From Trabulsiella odontotermitis (GTDB lineage Bacteria > Pseudomonadota > Gammaproteobacteria > Enterobacterales > Enterobacteriaceae), in contig NZ_CP125781.1 of assembly GCF_030053895.1 (NCBI RefSeq), positions 3,720,001-3,784,000 on the forward strand: 64,000 bases of DNA. The letters are read 5' to 3'. The notes beneath the pieces were generated by a model that searched no databases, was not told the DNA's origin, and saw only the letters and a list, made by a program, of their open reading frames with translations. Below, piece after piece: positions 42,052-50,980 of the stretch (positions are counted from its first letter, which is position 1; the number at the start of each line of letters is the position of its first letter). The position numbers and the translations under genes were made by a program.

Positions 42052-42617
42052 TTCTAACTCCACAGTCACGCTAAACTCCCTTTGCATTAATGCAATAATA
42101 AATTCTGACAATATGATTTACCATGCATATAAAATCTACAAAAGAGAAATAATAAAAATTAGGAAAACATAAAGAAACATCACCAACCAAAGACCGAAAA
42201 AACGCGAAATATGGCCTCCCCAGGGCAAAAGTATAACTTATACCTTATGAGCAAAGTTTACTCATAAACCACATAAATAATCAATCCACTGGAAACGCAC
42301 TCAACGTTTAGAAAAATTAAAATGTATATTTAGCAAAACACAATTTGCTTAACAATTATTTATCAAATTAATTAAAGTCTTTTTTTAGACTTATCTTCCC
42401 TGCAAATAAACTTAAATGATTCATACAGATATGTTTATTGTTTGTGAGATATTTTCCTTTTGCATACGCAAGCAAATTTATAAAAATGATTCAAAATATG
42501 AAAAGCATCGCAAAAAGATAAACGCGTTATTCTGCGCGCAGCAGCCTCATCAGCACAATAAGCTAAAACAACACCCCGAATGCCATCATTCATCAGGCGG
42601 GTTTTCACGGCCAGGGG
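42052..42617. other. A+T-rich leuO-leuL intergenic region
   Basis: About 570 bp markedly richer in A and T than any other stretch in the window, especially 42090-42530, with many A- and T-runs. In enterics this interval holds the leuO promoter and H-NS and LeuO binding sites that link leuO and leuABCD promoter activity. No protein-coding gene is supported; a 77-codon plus-strand frame runs into the leu promoter and looks accidental. Confidence 0.7.
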
Positions 42618-42646
42618 TTGACATCAAACGGCGTATCCAGTACCAC
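42618..42646 (+). promoter_or_regulatory. leuLABCD promoter
   Basis: TTGACA (42618-42623), 17 bp, then TACCAC (42641-42646), followed by the CTAAAAGCATAT initiation region known from the E. coli leu promoter. The weak -10 is characteristic of this promoter. Confidence 0.75.
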
Positions 42647-42682
42647 TAAAAGCATATCGAATTCATCTGGAGTATGACATTA

Positions 42683-42769
42683 ATGAATCGCACGTCACGT
42701 TTCACCAGCCTACTACTACTAAACGCCTCTTTTGTGCGCGGTAGTCTGGTGGGCGACGTTTTGCGATAA
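42683..42769 (+). CDS. leuL: leu operon leader peptide LeuL
   Basis: 28 residues, too short for ordinary gene calling. The core FTSLLLLNAS contains four consecutive leucine codons, all the rare CTA, so ribosome speed here reports leucyl-tRNA charging. A ribosome site (TGGAGTATG) precedes it. The tail differs from the E. coli peptide but the position of the CTA run is preserved. It is followed 22 bp later by the attenuator hairpin. Confidence 0.93.
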   Translation: MNRTSRFTSLLLLNASFVRGSLVGDVLR

Positions 42770-42790
42770 GTCATCTTCCGGTAACGAATC

Positions 42791-42818
42791 AAACCCGCGC
42801 CATTGCGCGGGTTTTTTT
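42791..42818 (+). terminator. leu attenuator terminator
   Basis: AAACCCGCGC-CATT-GCGCGGGTTT plus further T residues forms a strong stem and U-tract between leuL and leuA. It is the terminator of classical leucine attenuation; the leader frame and an upstream GCGCGG...GGGCGAC region provide alternative pairing partners. Confidence 0.92.
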
Positions 42819-42860
42819 ATGCTCGTAGCAAGGCGCCAAAGACAATCAAGGACCTAAACC

Positions 42861-44432
42861 ATGAGCCAGCAAGTCATTATTTTTGATACTACCTTACGTG
42901 ACGGTGAACAGGCATTACAGGCAAGCCTGAGCGTAAAAGAGAAGCTGCAGATTGCTTTGGCCCTCGAACGTATGGGCGTCGACGTGATGGAAGTCGGGTT
43001 TCCGGTCTCTTCACCTGGTGATTTTGAATCAGTGCAAACCATCGCCCGTCAGGTGAAAAACAGCCGCGTTTGTGCGCTGGCCCGCTGTGTGGAAAATGAC
43101 ATCGACGTTGCGGCGGAATCATTAAAAGTCGCCGAAGCGTTCCGTATTCATACCTTTATCGCCACTTCGCCCATGCATATCGCCACCAAGCTGCGCAGCA
43201 CGCTGGACGAGGTCATTGAGCGTGCCATTTATATGGTCACCCGCGCGCGCAATTACACCGATGACGTGGAATTCTCGTGTGAAGACGCTGGTCGTACGCC
43301 GATTGAGGATCTGTCGCGAGTGGTTGAAGCCGCGATCAATGCCGGGGCAAGAACCATTAATATCCCGGACACTGTCGGCTACACCATGCCGTTTGAGTTC
43401 GCCAATATTATTACCGGCCTGTACGAGCGGGTCCCTAATATCGATAAAGCCATCATCTCTGTGCATACCCACGACGATTTAGGCCTGGCGGTCGGCAACG
43501 CCATTGCCGCAGTGCATGCAGGCGCACGTCAGGTTGAAGGGGCGATGAACGGCATCGGCGAGCGTGCCGGTAACTGCTCGCTGGAAGAAGTGATCATGGC
43601 CATCAAAGTGCGCAAAGACATCATGAACGTGCACACCAACATCAATCACCATGAAATCTGGCGTACCAGCCAGACTGTCAGCCAGATCTGCAATATGCCG
43701 GTTCCGGCCAACAAAGCGATTGTCGGCACCGGTGCTTTCGCCCACTCCTCCGGGATCCATCAGGATGGCGTGCTGAAGAATCGTGAAAACTACGAAATCA
43801 TGACGCCGGAATCGATCGGCCTGAATCAGATGCAACTGAACCTGACCTCCCGCTCCGGCCGTGCGGCGGTGAAACATCGCATGGAAGAGATGGGCTATAA
43901 AGAGACCGATTACAACATGGACCATCTGTACGATGCGTTCCTGAAGCTGGCGGATAAAAAAGGCCAGGTCTTTGATTACGATCTGGAAGCACTGGCGTTC
44001 ATTAATAAACAGCAGGAAGAGCCAGAGCACTTCCGTCTGGACTACTTCAGCGTCCAGTCCGGCTCCAGCGATATTGCTACTGCCTCCGTCAAACTGGCCT
44101 GCGGCGATGAGATTAAAGCCGAAGCGGCGAACGGTAACGGTCCGGTTGATGCTATCTACCAGGCCATTAACCGTATCACTAACTACAACATCGAACTGGT
44201 CAAATATGGCCTGAGCGCCAAAGGCCAGGGGAAAGACGCCCTGGGCCAGGTCGATATCGTGGCGAATTACAACGGCCGTCGTTTCCACGGCGTGGGTCTG
44301 GCGACCGACATCGTGGAATCCTCCGCTAAAGCGATGGTTCATGTCCTGAACAGCATCTGGCGCGCCGCTGAAGTCGAAAAAGAGCTGCAACGCAAAGCTC
44401 AGAATAATGAGAACAACAAGGAAACCGTGTGA
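42861..44432 (+). CDS. leuA: 2-isopropylmalate synthase
   Basis: 523 residues, as in E. coli. It condenses acetyl-CoA with 2-ketoisovalerate, the first step of leucine synthesis. The HMGL-like barrel begins with DTTLRDGEQ (9-17) and includes the metal ligand motif HTHDDLG; the C-terminal LeuA dimer domain (from about 390) mediates leucine feedback. The last codon and stop overlap the leuB start (GTGTGATG). Confidence 0.98.
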   Translation: MSQQVIIFDTTLRDGEQALQASLSVKEKLQIALALERMGVDVMEVGFPVSSPGDFESVQTIARQVKNSRVCALARCVENDIDVAAESLKVAEAFRIHTFIATSPMHIATKLRSTLDEVIERAIYMVTRARNYTDDVEFSCEDAGRTPIEDLSRVVEAAINAGARTINIPDTVGYTMPFEFANIITGLYERVPNIDKAIISVHTHDDLGLAVGNAIAAVHAGARQVEGAMNGIGERAGNCSLEEVIMAIKVRKDIMNVHTNINHHEIWRTSQTVSQICNMPVPANKAIVGTGAFAHSSGIHQDGVLKNRENYEIMTPESIGLNQMQLNLTSRSGRAAVKHRMEEMGYKETDYNMDHLYDAFLKLADKKGQVFDYDLEALAFINKQQEEPEHFRLDYFSVQSGSSDIATASVKLACGDEIKAEAANGNGPVDAIYQAINRITNYNIELVKYGLSAKGQGKDALGQVDIVANYNGRRFHGVGLATDIVESSAKAMVHVLNSIWRAAEVEKELQRKAQNNENNKETV

Positions 44433-45523
44433 TGTCGAAGAATTACCATATTGCCGTTTTGCCGGGTGATGGCATTGGCCCGGAAGTGATGGCGCAAGCC
44501 CTGAAGGTACTGGATGCCGTTCGCCAGCGTTTTGCGATGCGAATCACCACCAGTCATTATGACGTCGGTGGCATCGCTATCGACAAACAAGGCACGCCAC
44601 TGCCGCAGGCCACCATTGAAGGCTGTGAAAATGCCGATGCGGTGTTGTTTGGCTCCGTGGGTGGCCCGAAATGGGAGCATCTGCCCCCTGCCGAACAGCC
44701 TGAGCGCGGCGCGCTGCTGCCGTTGCGTAAGCACTTTAAGCTGTTCAGCAACTTGCGTCCGGCCAGACTGTATCAGGGTCTGGAAGAATTCTGCCCGTTG
44801 CGCGCCGACATCGCCGCTGAAGGCTTCGATATTCTGTGCGTCCGCGAACTGACGGGCGGAATTTACTTCGGTCAGCCGAAAGGTCGTGAAGGTAGCGGTC
44901 AGTATGAAAAAGCCTTTGATACCGAGGTGTATCATCGTTTTGAAATCGAGCGCATTGCCCGTATCGCCTTTGAATCCGCTCGCAAGCGTCGCCGCAAAGT
45001 CACCTCCATTGATAAAGCCAATGTGTTGCAGTCATCTATTTTGTGGCGTGAGATCGTCAACGAAATCGCCCGCGAGTATCCGGATGTTGAGCTGGCGCAT
45101 ATGTACATCGACAACGCCACCATGCAGTTGATTAAAGATCCATCGCAGTTTGACGTGCTGCTGTGCTCTAACCTGTTCGGCGACATTCTCTCGGATGAGT
45201 GTGCGATGATCACCGGCTCGATGGGCATGCTGCCGTCAGCCAGCCTGAATGAACAGGGCTTTGGCCTGTATGAACCGGCGGGCGGCTCCGCACCGGATAT
45301 CGCCGGGAAGAACATTGCCAACCCGATTGCGCAGATCCTGTCGCTGGCGCTGCTGTTGCGCTACAGCCTGGGGGCGGAAGAGGCGGCAGTGGCGATTGAA
45401 AACGCCATTAACCGCGCGTTAGAAGAAGGTGTCCGTACCGGCGACTTAGCCCGCGGTGGCGCGGCGGTCAGTACCGATGAAATGGGTGACATTATTGCCC
45501 GCTATGTCGCTGAAGGGGTGTAA
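44432..45523 (+). CDS. leuB: 3-isopropylmalate dehydrogenase
   Basis: 363 residues from the ATG at 44432; a GTG one codon earlier is in frame but less likely. It oxidatively decarboxylates 3-isopropylmalate with NAD. Visible motifs are the N-terminal VLPGDGIGPEV, the substrate site RELTGGIYFG and the metal site NLFGDILSDE. The start overlaps the leuA stop by one base. Confidence 0.98.
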   Translation: MSKNYHIAVLPGDGIGPEVMAQALKVLDAVRQRFAMRITTSHYDVGGIAIDKQGTPLPQATIEGCENADAVLFGSVGGPKWEHLPPAEQPERGALLPLRKHFKLFSNLRPARLYQGLEEFCPLRADIAAEGFDILCVRELTGGIYFGQPKGREGSGQYEKAFDTEVYHRFEIERIARIAFESARKRRRKVTSIDKANVLQSSILWREIVNEIAREYPDVELAHMYIDNATMQLIKDPSQFDVLLCSNLFGDILSDECAMITGSMGMLPSASLNEQGFGLYEPAGGSAPDIAGKNIANPIAQILSLALLLRYSLGAEEAAVAIENAINRALEEGVRTGDLARGGAAVSTDEMGDIIARYVAEGV

Positions 45524-45525
45524 TC

Positions 45526-46926
45526 ATGGCGAAAACGTTATACGAAAAAGTGTTTGATGCTCACGTGGTTTATGAAGCGACAAACGAGACCCCGTTACTG
45601 TACATTGACCGTCATCTGGTGCATGAAGTGACCTCACCACAGGCGTTTGATGGTCTGCGTGCGCATAACCGTCCTGTGCGTCAACCGGCAAAAACCTTTG
45701 CGACGATGGATCATAACGTCTCCACACAAACCAAAGATATCAATGCTTCCGGCGAAATGGCTCGCATTCAGATGCAGGAACTGATTAAAAACTGCAATGA
45801 ATTTGGCGTTGAACTGTATGACCTGAATCACCCGTATCAGGGGATTGTCCACGTGATGGGGCCGGAACAGGGTATTACGCTGCCGGGCATGACCATCGTC
45901 TGCGGCGACTCCCACACTGCCACGCACGGGGCATTTGGCGCGCTGGCATTCGGGATCGGCACGTCCGAAGTTGAACACGTGCTGGCGACGCAAACCCTGA
46001 AACAGGGCCGCGCGAAAACCATGAAGATCGAAGTGAAAGGCAAAGCCGCCCCGGGGATCACCGCCAAAGATATCGTGCTGGCGATCATCGGCAAAACCGG
46101 CAGTGCGGGCGGTACCGGTCACGTGGTGGAATTCTGCGGCGAGGCAATTCGCGCACTGAGCATGGAAGGTCGCATGACCCTGTGCAATATGGCTATCGAA
46201 ATGGGTGCTAAAGCAGGCCTGGTCGCGCCTGATGAAACCACCTTCAATTATGTGAAGGGCCGCCTGCACGCGCCAAAAGGTAAGGATTTTGACGACGCCG
46301 TGGCCTACTGGAAGACGCTGAAAACTGACGATAACGCCCAATTTGATACTGTCGTGACGTTACAGGCGGAAGAGATTGCGCCGCAGGTGACCTGGGGTAC
46401 CAACCCAGGCCAGGTGATTTCCGTCACCGACGCCGTTCCTGATCCGGCCTCTTTTGCCGATCCGGTTGAACGTGCATCAGCCGAAAAAGCGCTGGCTTAT
46501 ATGGGCCTCAAACCTGGCATTCCGCTGACGGAAGTGGCGATCGACAAGGTCTTTATCGGCTCTTGCACCAACTCGCGCATTGAAGATTTGCGCGCTGCCG
46601 CGGAAGTCGCCAAAGGGCGGAAAGTGGCGCCGGGCGTGCAGGCGCTGGTAGTCCCGGGGTCTGGTCCGGTTAAAGCCCAGGCGGAAGCGGAAGGGCTGGA
46701 TAAGATTTTCATCGAAGCCGGTTTCGAATGGCGTTTGCCGGGCTGCTCAATGTGCCTGGCGATGAACAATGATCGTCTGAACCCGGGCGAGCGCTGTGCC
46801 TCCACCAGCAACCGTAACTTTGAAGGTCGCCAGGGCCGCGGTGGTCGCACCCATCTGGTGAGCCCGGCAATGGCGGCAGCCGCTGCTGTCTCCGGCCATT
46901 TCGCCGACATTCGCAGCATCAAATAA
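45526..46926 (+). CDS. leuC: Isopropylmalate isomerase large subunit
   Basis: 466 residues. It is an aconitase-family subunit carrying a 4Fe-4S cluster; the ligands are the cysteines of GSCTNSR (about 347) and of PGCSMCLAMN (about 407 and 410). With LeuD it interconverts 2- and 3-isopropylmalate. It starts 2 bp after leuB. Confidence 0.98.
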   Translation: MAKTLYEKVFDAHVVYEATNETPLLYIDRHLVHEVTSPQAFDGLRAHNRPVRQPAKTFATMDHNVSTQTKDINASGEMARIQMQELIKNCNEFGVELYDLNHPYQGIVHVMGPEQGITLPGMTIVCGDSHTATHGAFGALAFGIGTSEVEHVLATQTLKQGRAKTMKIEVKGKAAPGITAKDIVLAIIGKTGSAGGTGHVVEFCGEAIRALSMEGRMTLCNMAIEMGAKAGLVAPDETTFNYVKGRLHAPKGKDFDDAVAYWKTLKTDDNAQFDTVVTLQAEEIAPQVTWGTNPGQVISVTDAVPDPASFADPVERASAEKALAYMGLKPGIPLTEVAIDKVFIGSCTNSRIEDLRAAAEVAKGRKVAPGVQALVVPGSGPVKAQAEAEGLDKIFIEAGFEWRLPGCSMCLAMNNDRLNPGERCASTSNRNFEGRQGRGGRTHLVSPAMAAAAAVSGHFADIRSIK

Positions 46927-46936
46927 GGAGCCCCAC

Positions 46937-47542
46937 ATGGCAGAGAAATTTACCCAACACACGGGCCTGGTGGTTCCTTTAGATGCCGCCAATGTCGATA
47001 CCGACGCGATCATTCCTAAGCAATTTTTGCAGAAGGTCACACGCACCGGCTTTGGCGCTCATCTGTTCAACGACTGGCGTTTTCTGGACGATAAAGGTCA
47101 ACAGCCGAATCCTGAATTCGTACTCAATTTCCCGCAATACAAAGGCGCGTCCATTTTGCTGGCGCGGGAAAATTTCGGCTGCGGTTCGTCACGCGAGCAT
47201 GCGCCGTGGGCGTTAACCGATTACGGTTTTAAAGTGGTCATCGCCCCAAGCTTCGCGGATATTTTCTATGGCAACAGCTTTAACAACCAGTTGCTGCCAG
47301 TCACGCTGAGCGATGCACAGGTCGATGAGCTGTTTGCACTGGTACAGGCGAATCCGGGCATTACGTTTGAAGTGGATCTGGAAGCACAGGTCGTCAAAGC
47401 GGGCGATAAGTCCTACAGCTTTAAGATTGACGATTTTCGCCGCCACTGCATGCTGAATGGCCTCGACAGCATTGGCCTGACGCTGCAGCATGAAGACGCC
47501 ATCGCCGCATACGAGCACAAACAACCTGCATTTATGGGGTGA
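46937..47542 (+). CDS. leuD: Isopropylmalate isomerase small subunit
   Basis: 201 residues with the aconitase swivelling domain; the substrate-binding motif is NFGCGSSREHAPWAL. It forms a heterodimer with LeuC. It is the last gene of the leu operon, 10 bp after leuC with an AAGGAG site, and is followed by two hairpins. Confidence 0.98.
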   Translation: MAEKFTQHTGLVVPLDAANVDTDAIIPKQFLQKVTRTGFGAHLFNDWRFLDDKGQQPNPEFVLNFPQYKGASILLARENFGCGSSREHAPWALTDYGFKVVIAPSFADIFYGNSFNNQLLPVTLSDAQVDELFALVQANPGITFEVDLEAQVVKAGDKSYSFKIDDFRRHCMLNGLDSIGLTLQHEDAIAAYEHKQPAFMG

Positions 47543-47547
47543 TGAGA

Positions 47548-47575
47548 TTACTGGCCCGCCGCAGCGGGCCAGTAA
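47548..47575 (+). repeat. Perfect inverted repeat just after leuD
   Basis: TTACTGGCCCGC-CGCA-GCGGGCCAGTAA is an exact 12-bp stem with a 4-nt loop starting 5 bp past the leuD stop. It has no T-tract and may protect the mRNA 3' end from exonucleases. Confidence 0.8.
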
Positions 47576-47593
47576 ATACCGTTGTGGCATTTA

Positions 47594-47630
47594 AGCCTCA
47601 CTTCGACGTCGCGTCAGGTGAGGCTTTTTC
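47594..47630 (+). terminator. leu operon terminator
   Basis: AGCCTCAC and GTGAGGCT form an 8-bp stem around a 16-nt loop, followed by TTTTTC. It also lies at the 3' end of convergent setA. Confidence 0.8.
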
Positions 47631-47639
47631 TGCAAGAAG

Positions 47640-48818
47640 TCAGACATCCTTCACGCGACTGGTGAGAAACAGCGTCACCAGCGAAATCGCGGCAATCGCC
47701 CAGTACACCCGACCATGGCCGTAGCTTTGCGCCAGCGCGCCCTGGATCACCCCGGCGAGGATCACTCCCGTGGAGATACTGTTAGTAAACAGCGTGGTCG
47801 CGGAACCCGCTCGTCCTGGCATCAGGTCCTGAAACCACAGCATGCCGATACCGGCGATAATGCCGATGAAGATGGCATTAAACCCCTGCAACAGCAGCAG
47901 CGCCGTATGGCTGTGAAATAAAATCAGGCCAACATAGAACAATACCCCTGCCATCACCGCAGTGATCATCATCCGCCGTTTGCCGATACGTTTGACGTAA
48001 TACCCGGCGAGGATCATCGCCGGAATTTCCAGCCCCGCCGCAGTGCCCATCAATACGCCCGCAAGGCGGTCAGGCAGTCCTAATTCGCTGCTAATCCACA
48101 GCGGCATATCAATGATGTACATGGTGTTACAGGTCCACATCAGCGTGGAGGCGATAAACAGCATGCGTACGTTTTTATCATTCCAGCCGCTGATTTGCGT
48201 CACGGCGACATCGGCAGGTTGTTCCACTCTCGCCACCGACGGTAGCGCCACGGCTATCATCACCAGGCTCAGCGCGAAAATGCCGGCAGCGATGGAAAAC
48301 ATGATGGTGAAACCGTAATTCAGCGCCAGCATGAACGCCAGCGGCGGGCCAATCACCCATGCCAGTGACAGTTGGGCACGCATGACGGAGCTGAACATCA
48401 CCACTTCGCGCGCCGAGTTATCCGCATATTCCCGCGCCAGAGCAAAAAGTTGGGGCATCGCGGTATTCGCCAGCGACGCCAGCAGCACGCCGCAGGTAAT
48501 CAGCGTCAGATAATGTCGATTAAACGCGAACAGCAGCGCGTTACCAACGGCCATCAGGCAGCAAAACAGAATTAATCTGCGGCGGTCGCCCTGCCTGTCG
48601 GAGCGTTTTGCCAGCCACAGGCTGACCAGGATCCCGGCGATGGCGTTAACGGTATAAAACAGACCGACCCAGAAAGGCGGCGCGCCCACTTCACGGCTCA
48701 GGAAAAGACTCAGCGTCGGTGCCTGTAATGCCCCCGCAATGCCCATCATAAACGCCACCAGCATAAAAGCGGCATAGACCCCATTGAGGCGTCGCCCCAT
48801 CGTCAATAACCACAGCAT
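47640..48818 (-). CDS. setA: Sugar efflux transporter SetA
   Basis: 392 residues with about twelve membrane segments, major facilitator superfamily, SET family. It exports glucosides, lactose and related analogues. The SRDVG/SLWLAKRSDRQGDRR loop between TM2 and TM3 is the MFS signature region. It is co-directional with sgrS/sgrT immediately upstream, which agrees with its known link to glucose-phosphate stress, and is separated from sgrS by the small RNA's terminator. Confidence 0.96.
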   Translation of the reverse strand: MLWLLTMGRRLNGVYAAFMLVAFMMGIAGALQAPTLSLFLSREVGAPPFWVGLFYTVNAIAGILVSLWLAKRSDRQGDRRRLILFCCLMAVGNALLFAFNRHYLTLITCGVLLASLANTAMPQLFALAREYADNSAREVVMFSSVMRAQLSLAWVIGPPLAFMLALNYGFTIMFSIAAGIFALSLVMIAVALPSVARVEQPADVAVTQISGWNDKNVRMLFIASTLMWTCNTMYIIDMPLWISSELGLPDRLAGVLMGTAAGLEIPAMILAGYYVKRIGKRRMMITAVMAGVLFYVGLILFHSHTALLLLQGFNAIFIGIIAGIGMLWFQDLMPGRAGSATTLFTNSISTGVILAGVIQGALAQSYGHGRVYWAIAAISLVTLFLTSRVKDV

Positions 48819-48847
48819 GGATCATCCTTAACCGGAAAAGGGGTACG

Positions 48848-49097
48848 AAAAAAGCCAGCAGAAAACATCTGCTGGCGTGGCAATGTAGCACCAATACTCA
48901 GTCACACATGATAAGGGCAAGTCAATGAGAATCAGAAGTCGGCGTTGTAACTTCCCACTGCATCAGCTCTTCGAGCATTTTCAACCGCTCTCCTGCTACC
49001 TGGCGGGCCAGCCATGACGCTCCCTGCGTCGCCAAAAAATACTGGCGATAAAACTGGCGTGTGGATGACTTCTGCATATTCACCTCCTCGCTTCATC
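48848..49097 (-). ncRNA. sgrS: Small RNA SgrS
   Basis: About 250 nt from GATGAAGCGAGG (5' end near 49097, by analogy with E. coli) to a 3' terminator: stem GCCAGCAGA/TCTGCTGGC and a TTTTTT tail needed for Hfq. The ptsG-pairing stretch GTGTGACTGAGTATTGGTG (48909-48891) is intact. During glucose-phosphate stress SgrS blocks ptsG and manXYZ translation and stabilises yigL. It encodes SgrT in its 5' part and is divergent from its activator sgrR. AATAAT about 8 bp upstream of the 5' end is a reasonable -10. Confidence 0.95.
48922..49077 (-). CDS. sgrT: SgrT, inhibitor of the glucose PTS transporter
   Basis: 51 residues inside SgrS, with a strong ribosome site (GAGGAGGTGAAT). The family core is visible as RQFYRQYF near the N-terminus and RLKMLEELMQWE near the C-terminus. 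SgrT binds PtsG and stops glucose uptake. E. coli SgrT is 43 residues; here there are six extra residues before RQFY (MQKSST) and a few more at the C-terminus, and the much better Shine-Dalgarno suggests higher translation than in E. coli. Confidence 0.92.
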   Translation of the reverse strand: MQKSSTRQFYRQYFLATQGASWLARQVAGERLKMLEELMQWEVTTPTSDSH

Positions 49098-49164
49098 GAA
49101 GACCATTATTGGCTTAATATAGGGATTAATAAATTGCTGAGTTTTTGTCAGGAGTTCCTCTTTT

Positions 49165-50820
49165 ATGTCTTCTGCTCGCTTGCAACAACAGTTTATTCGT
49201 TTATGGCAGTGCTGCGACGGTAAGTCGCAGGAAACCACCCTCAATGAACTGGCTGAATTACTCAGTTGTTCGCGCCGCCACATGCGCACCCTGCTGAACA
49301 CCATGGAAGAACGCGGCTGGCTGACGTGGGAGGCGGAAGCCGGGCGCGGCAAGCGCTCGCGACTGACGTTCCTCTACACCGGGCTGGCCTTACAGCAGCA
49401 GCGGGCAGAAGATCTGCTGGAGCAGGATCGCATCGATCAGCTCGTGCAACTGGTGGGAGATAAAGCCACTGTCCGCCAGATGCTGGTGTCACACCTCGGA
49501 CGCAGTTTTCGTCAGGGCAGGCACATTTTGCGCGTCCTGTACTACCGCCCTATGCGCAATTTACTGCCCGGCACGCCACTGCGCCGTTCGGAAACCCATA
49601 TCGCAAGGCAGATTTTCAGCGCCCTGACGCGCATAAATGAGGAAAATGGGGAACTGGAAGCGGATATCGCGCACCACTGGCAGCAGCTTTCACCGTTGCA
49701 CTGGCGTTTTTTTCTGCGCCCCGGTATCCATTTTCATCACGGGCGCGAACTGGACATCGACGACATCATTACCTCGCTTCAGCGAATTAACACGCTACCG
49801 CTTTATTCCCATATCACGCATATCGTCTCGCCCACCGCCTGGACGCTGGACATTCATCTGTCGCAGCCCGACCGCTGGCTTCCCTGGCTGCTGGGGCATA
49901 TCCCGGCGATGATACTGCCGAAAGAGTGGGAGTCGCTGCCCCATTTTTCCTCGATTCCGATCGGTACTGGCCCCTACGCCGTCGCCCGCAACAACCAGAA
50001 CCAGCTCAAGATCCATGCCTTTGATGATTATTTTGGCTACCGGGCGTTGATCGACGAGGTCAACGTCTGGGTACTGCCGGAAATCAGCGAAGAGCTGACC
50101 TGTGGCCTGACGCTGGAAGGGCCGACCGAAGGCGAAAAAGCCGTGGAAAGCCGTCTGGAAGAAGGGTGCTATTACATGCTGTTTGATGCGCGGTCGCGCA
50201 AAGGCGCGCGTCAGGATGTACGACAGTGGATAAGCCAGATCCTCTCTCCTGCCAGTCTGGTTTATCACGCTGATGAACAGTATCAGGGGTACTGGTTTCC
50301 GGCGTACGGCATGCTGCCCCGCTGGCATCATGCCCGCCCCGGCAAAGGCGAAAAACCGGCAGGGCTTGAAGTGCTGACGCTCAGCTATTACCGCGAACAT
50401 ATTGAGCATCACTATATCGCCAATATCATGGCGCACTTGCTGGCGCAGCATCAGGTTAAACTTGAGATTCAGGAGCTGGATTACGAAGAGTGGCACCGCG
50501 GCGAAGTGGTGAGCGACATGTGGCTCAACAGTGCAAACTTCACGTTGCCGCTGGATTTCTCCCTCTTTGCCCATCTTTTTGAAGTGCCGCTGTTTCAGAA
50601 CTGTATTCCCGTTGAATGGGACAAAGAAGCCGCGCGCTGGCGTGCCGGGGAAATGAATCAGGCACACTGGAGCCAGCAACTGGTGCAACAGCGAGCCATT
50701 ATCCCATTGATTCATCACTGGTTGATGATCCAGGGTCAGCGCAGCATGCGCGGGGTACGGATGAACACGCTGGGCTGGTTCGATTTTAAATCGGCGTGGT
50801 TTGCCCCCCCGGAACCCTAA
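49165..50820 (+). CDS. sgrR: Transcriptional activator SgrR
   Basis: 551 residues, equal to E. coli. The N-terminal winged helix (about 1-110, containing LNELAELLSCSRRHMRTLLN) is followed by a solute-binding-protein-like domain that probably senses a sugar-phosphate stress metabolite. It activates divergent sgrS and represses itself. It has a good AGGAG site. The next gene cluster, thiBPQ, has its own riboswitch. Confidence 0.96.
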   Translation: MSSARLQQQFIRLWQCCDGKSQETTLNELAELLSCSRRHMRTLLNTMEERGWLTWEAEAGRGKRSRLTFLYTGLALQQQRAEDLLEQDRIDQLVQLVGDKATVRQMLVSHLGRSFRQGRHILRVLYYRPMRNLLPGTPLRRSETHIARQIFSALTRINEENGELEADIAHHWQQLSPLHWRFFLRPGIHFHHGRELDIDDIITSLQRINTLPLYSHITHIVSPTAWTLDIHLSQPDRWLPWLLGHIPAMILPKEWESLPHFSSIPIGTGPYAVARNNQNQLKIHAFDDYFGYRALIDEVNVWVLPEISEELTCGLTLEGPTEGEKAVESRLEEGCYYMLFDARSRKGARQDVRQWISQILSPASLVYHADEQYQGYWFPAYGMLPRWHHARPGKGEKPAGLEVLTLSYYREHIEHHYIANIMAHLLAQHQVKLEIQELDYEEWHRGEVVSDMWLNSANFTLPLDFSLFAHLFEVPLFQNCIPVEWDKEAARWRAGEMNQAHWSQQLVQQRAIIPLIHHWLMIQGQRSMRGVRMNTLGWFDFKSAWFAPPEP

Positions 50821-50859
50821 TACTTTCAGAATACTTACAAAATCATTACACTAAAGCGT

Positions 50860-50936
50860 GCTCAACGGGGTGCTGATACAGGCTGAGAAAATACCCGTCG
50901 AACCTGATCCGGATAACGCCGGCGAAGGGATTTGAG
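50860..50936 (+). promoter_or_regulatory. sroA: TPP riboswitch (thi box; SroA)
   Basis: The conserved thiamin-pyrophosphate aptamer is complete: ACGGGGTGCTGA, GGCTGAGAAAATACCC, GAACCTGATCCGGATAACGCC and GGCGAAGGGA. It precedes thiB. In enterics the leader RNA is also detected as the small RNA SroA. Ligand binding lowers thiBPQ expression. Confidence 0.97.
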
Positions 50937-50951
50937 GCTTTGCTCAAAATC

Positions 50952-50980
50952 CTTTGCCACTCTTTCTTTGAGGTGCAAAG
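50952..50980 (+). promoter_or_regulatory. Ribosome-site sequestering hairpin of the thi riboswitch
   Basis: CTTTGC (50952-57) pairs with GCAAAG (50975-80) and CTC (50960-62) with GAG (50970-72), closing a 7-nt loop with a 2x2 mismatch between. The 3' arm includes the thiB Shine-Dalgarno GAGG and the first base of the GTG start, so the folded form should block translation. The pairing is directly visible; the switch mechanism is inference from known TPP riboswitches. Confidence 0.65.

Noticed and set aside
42416..42649. 77-codon plus-strand frame before leuL
   Set aside because: Lies in the A+T-rich control region and runs through the leu promoter -35 and -10; lysine/histidine-rich composition reflects base bias.
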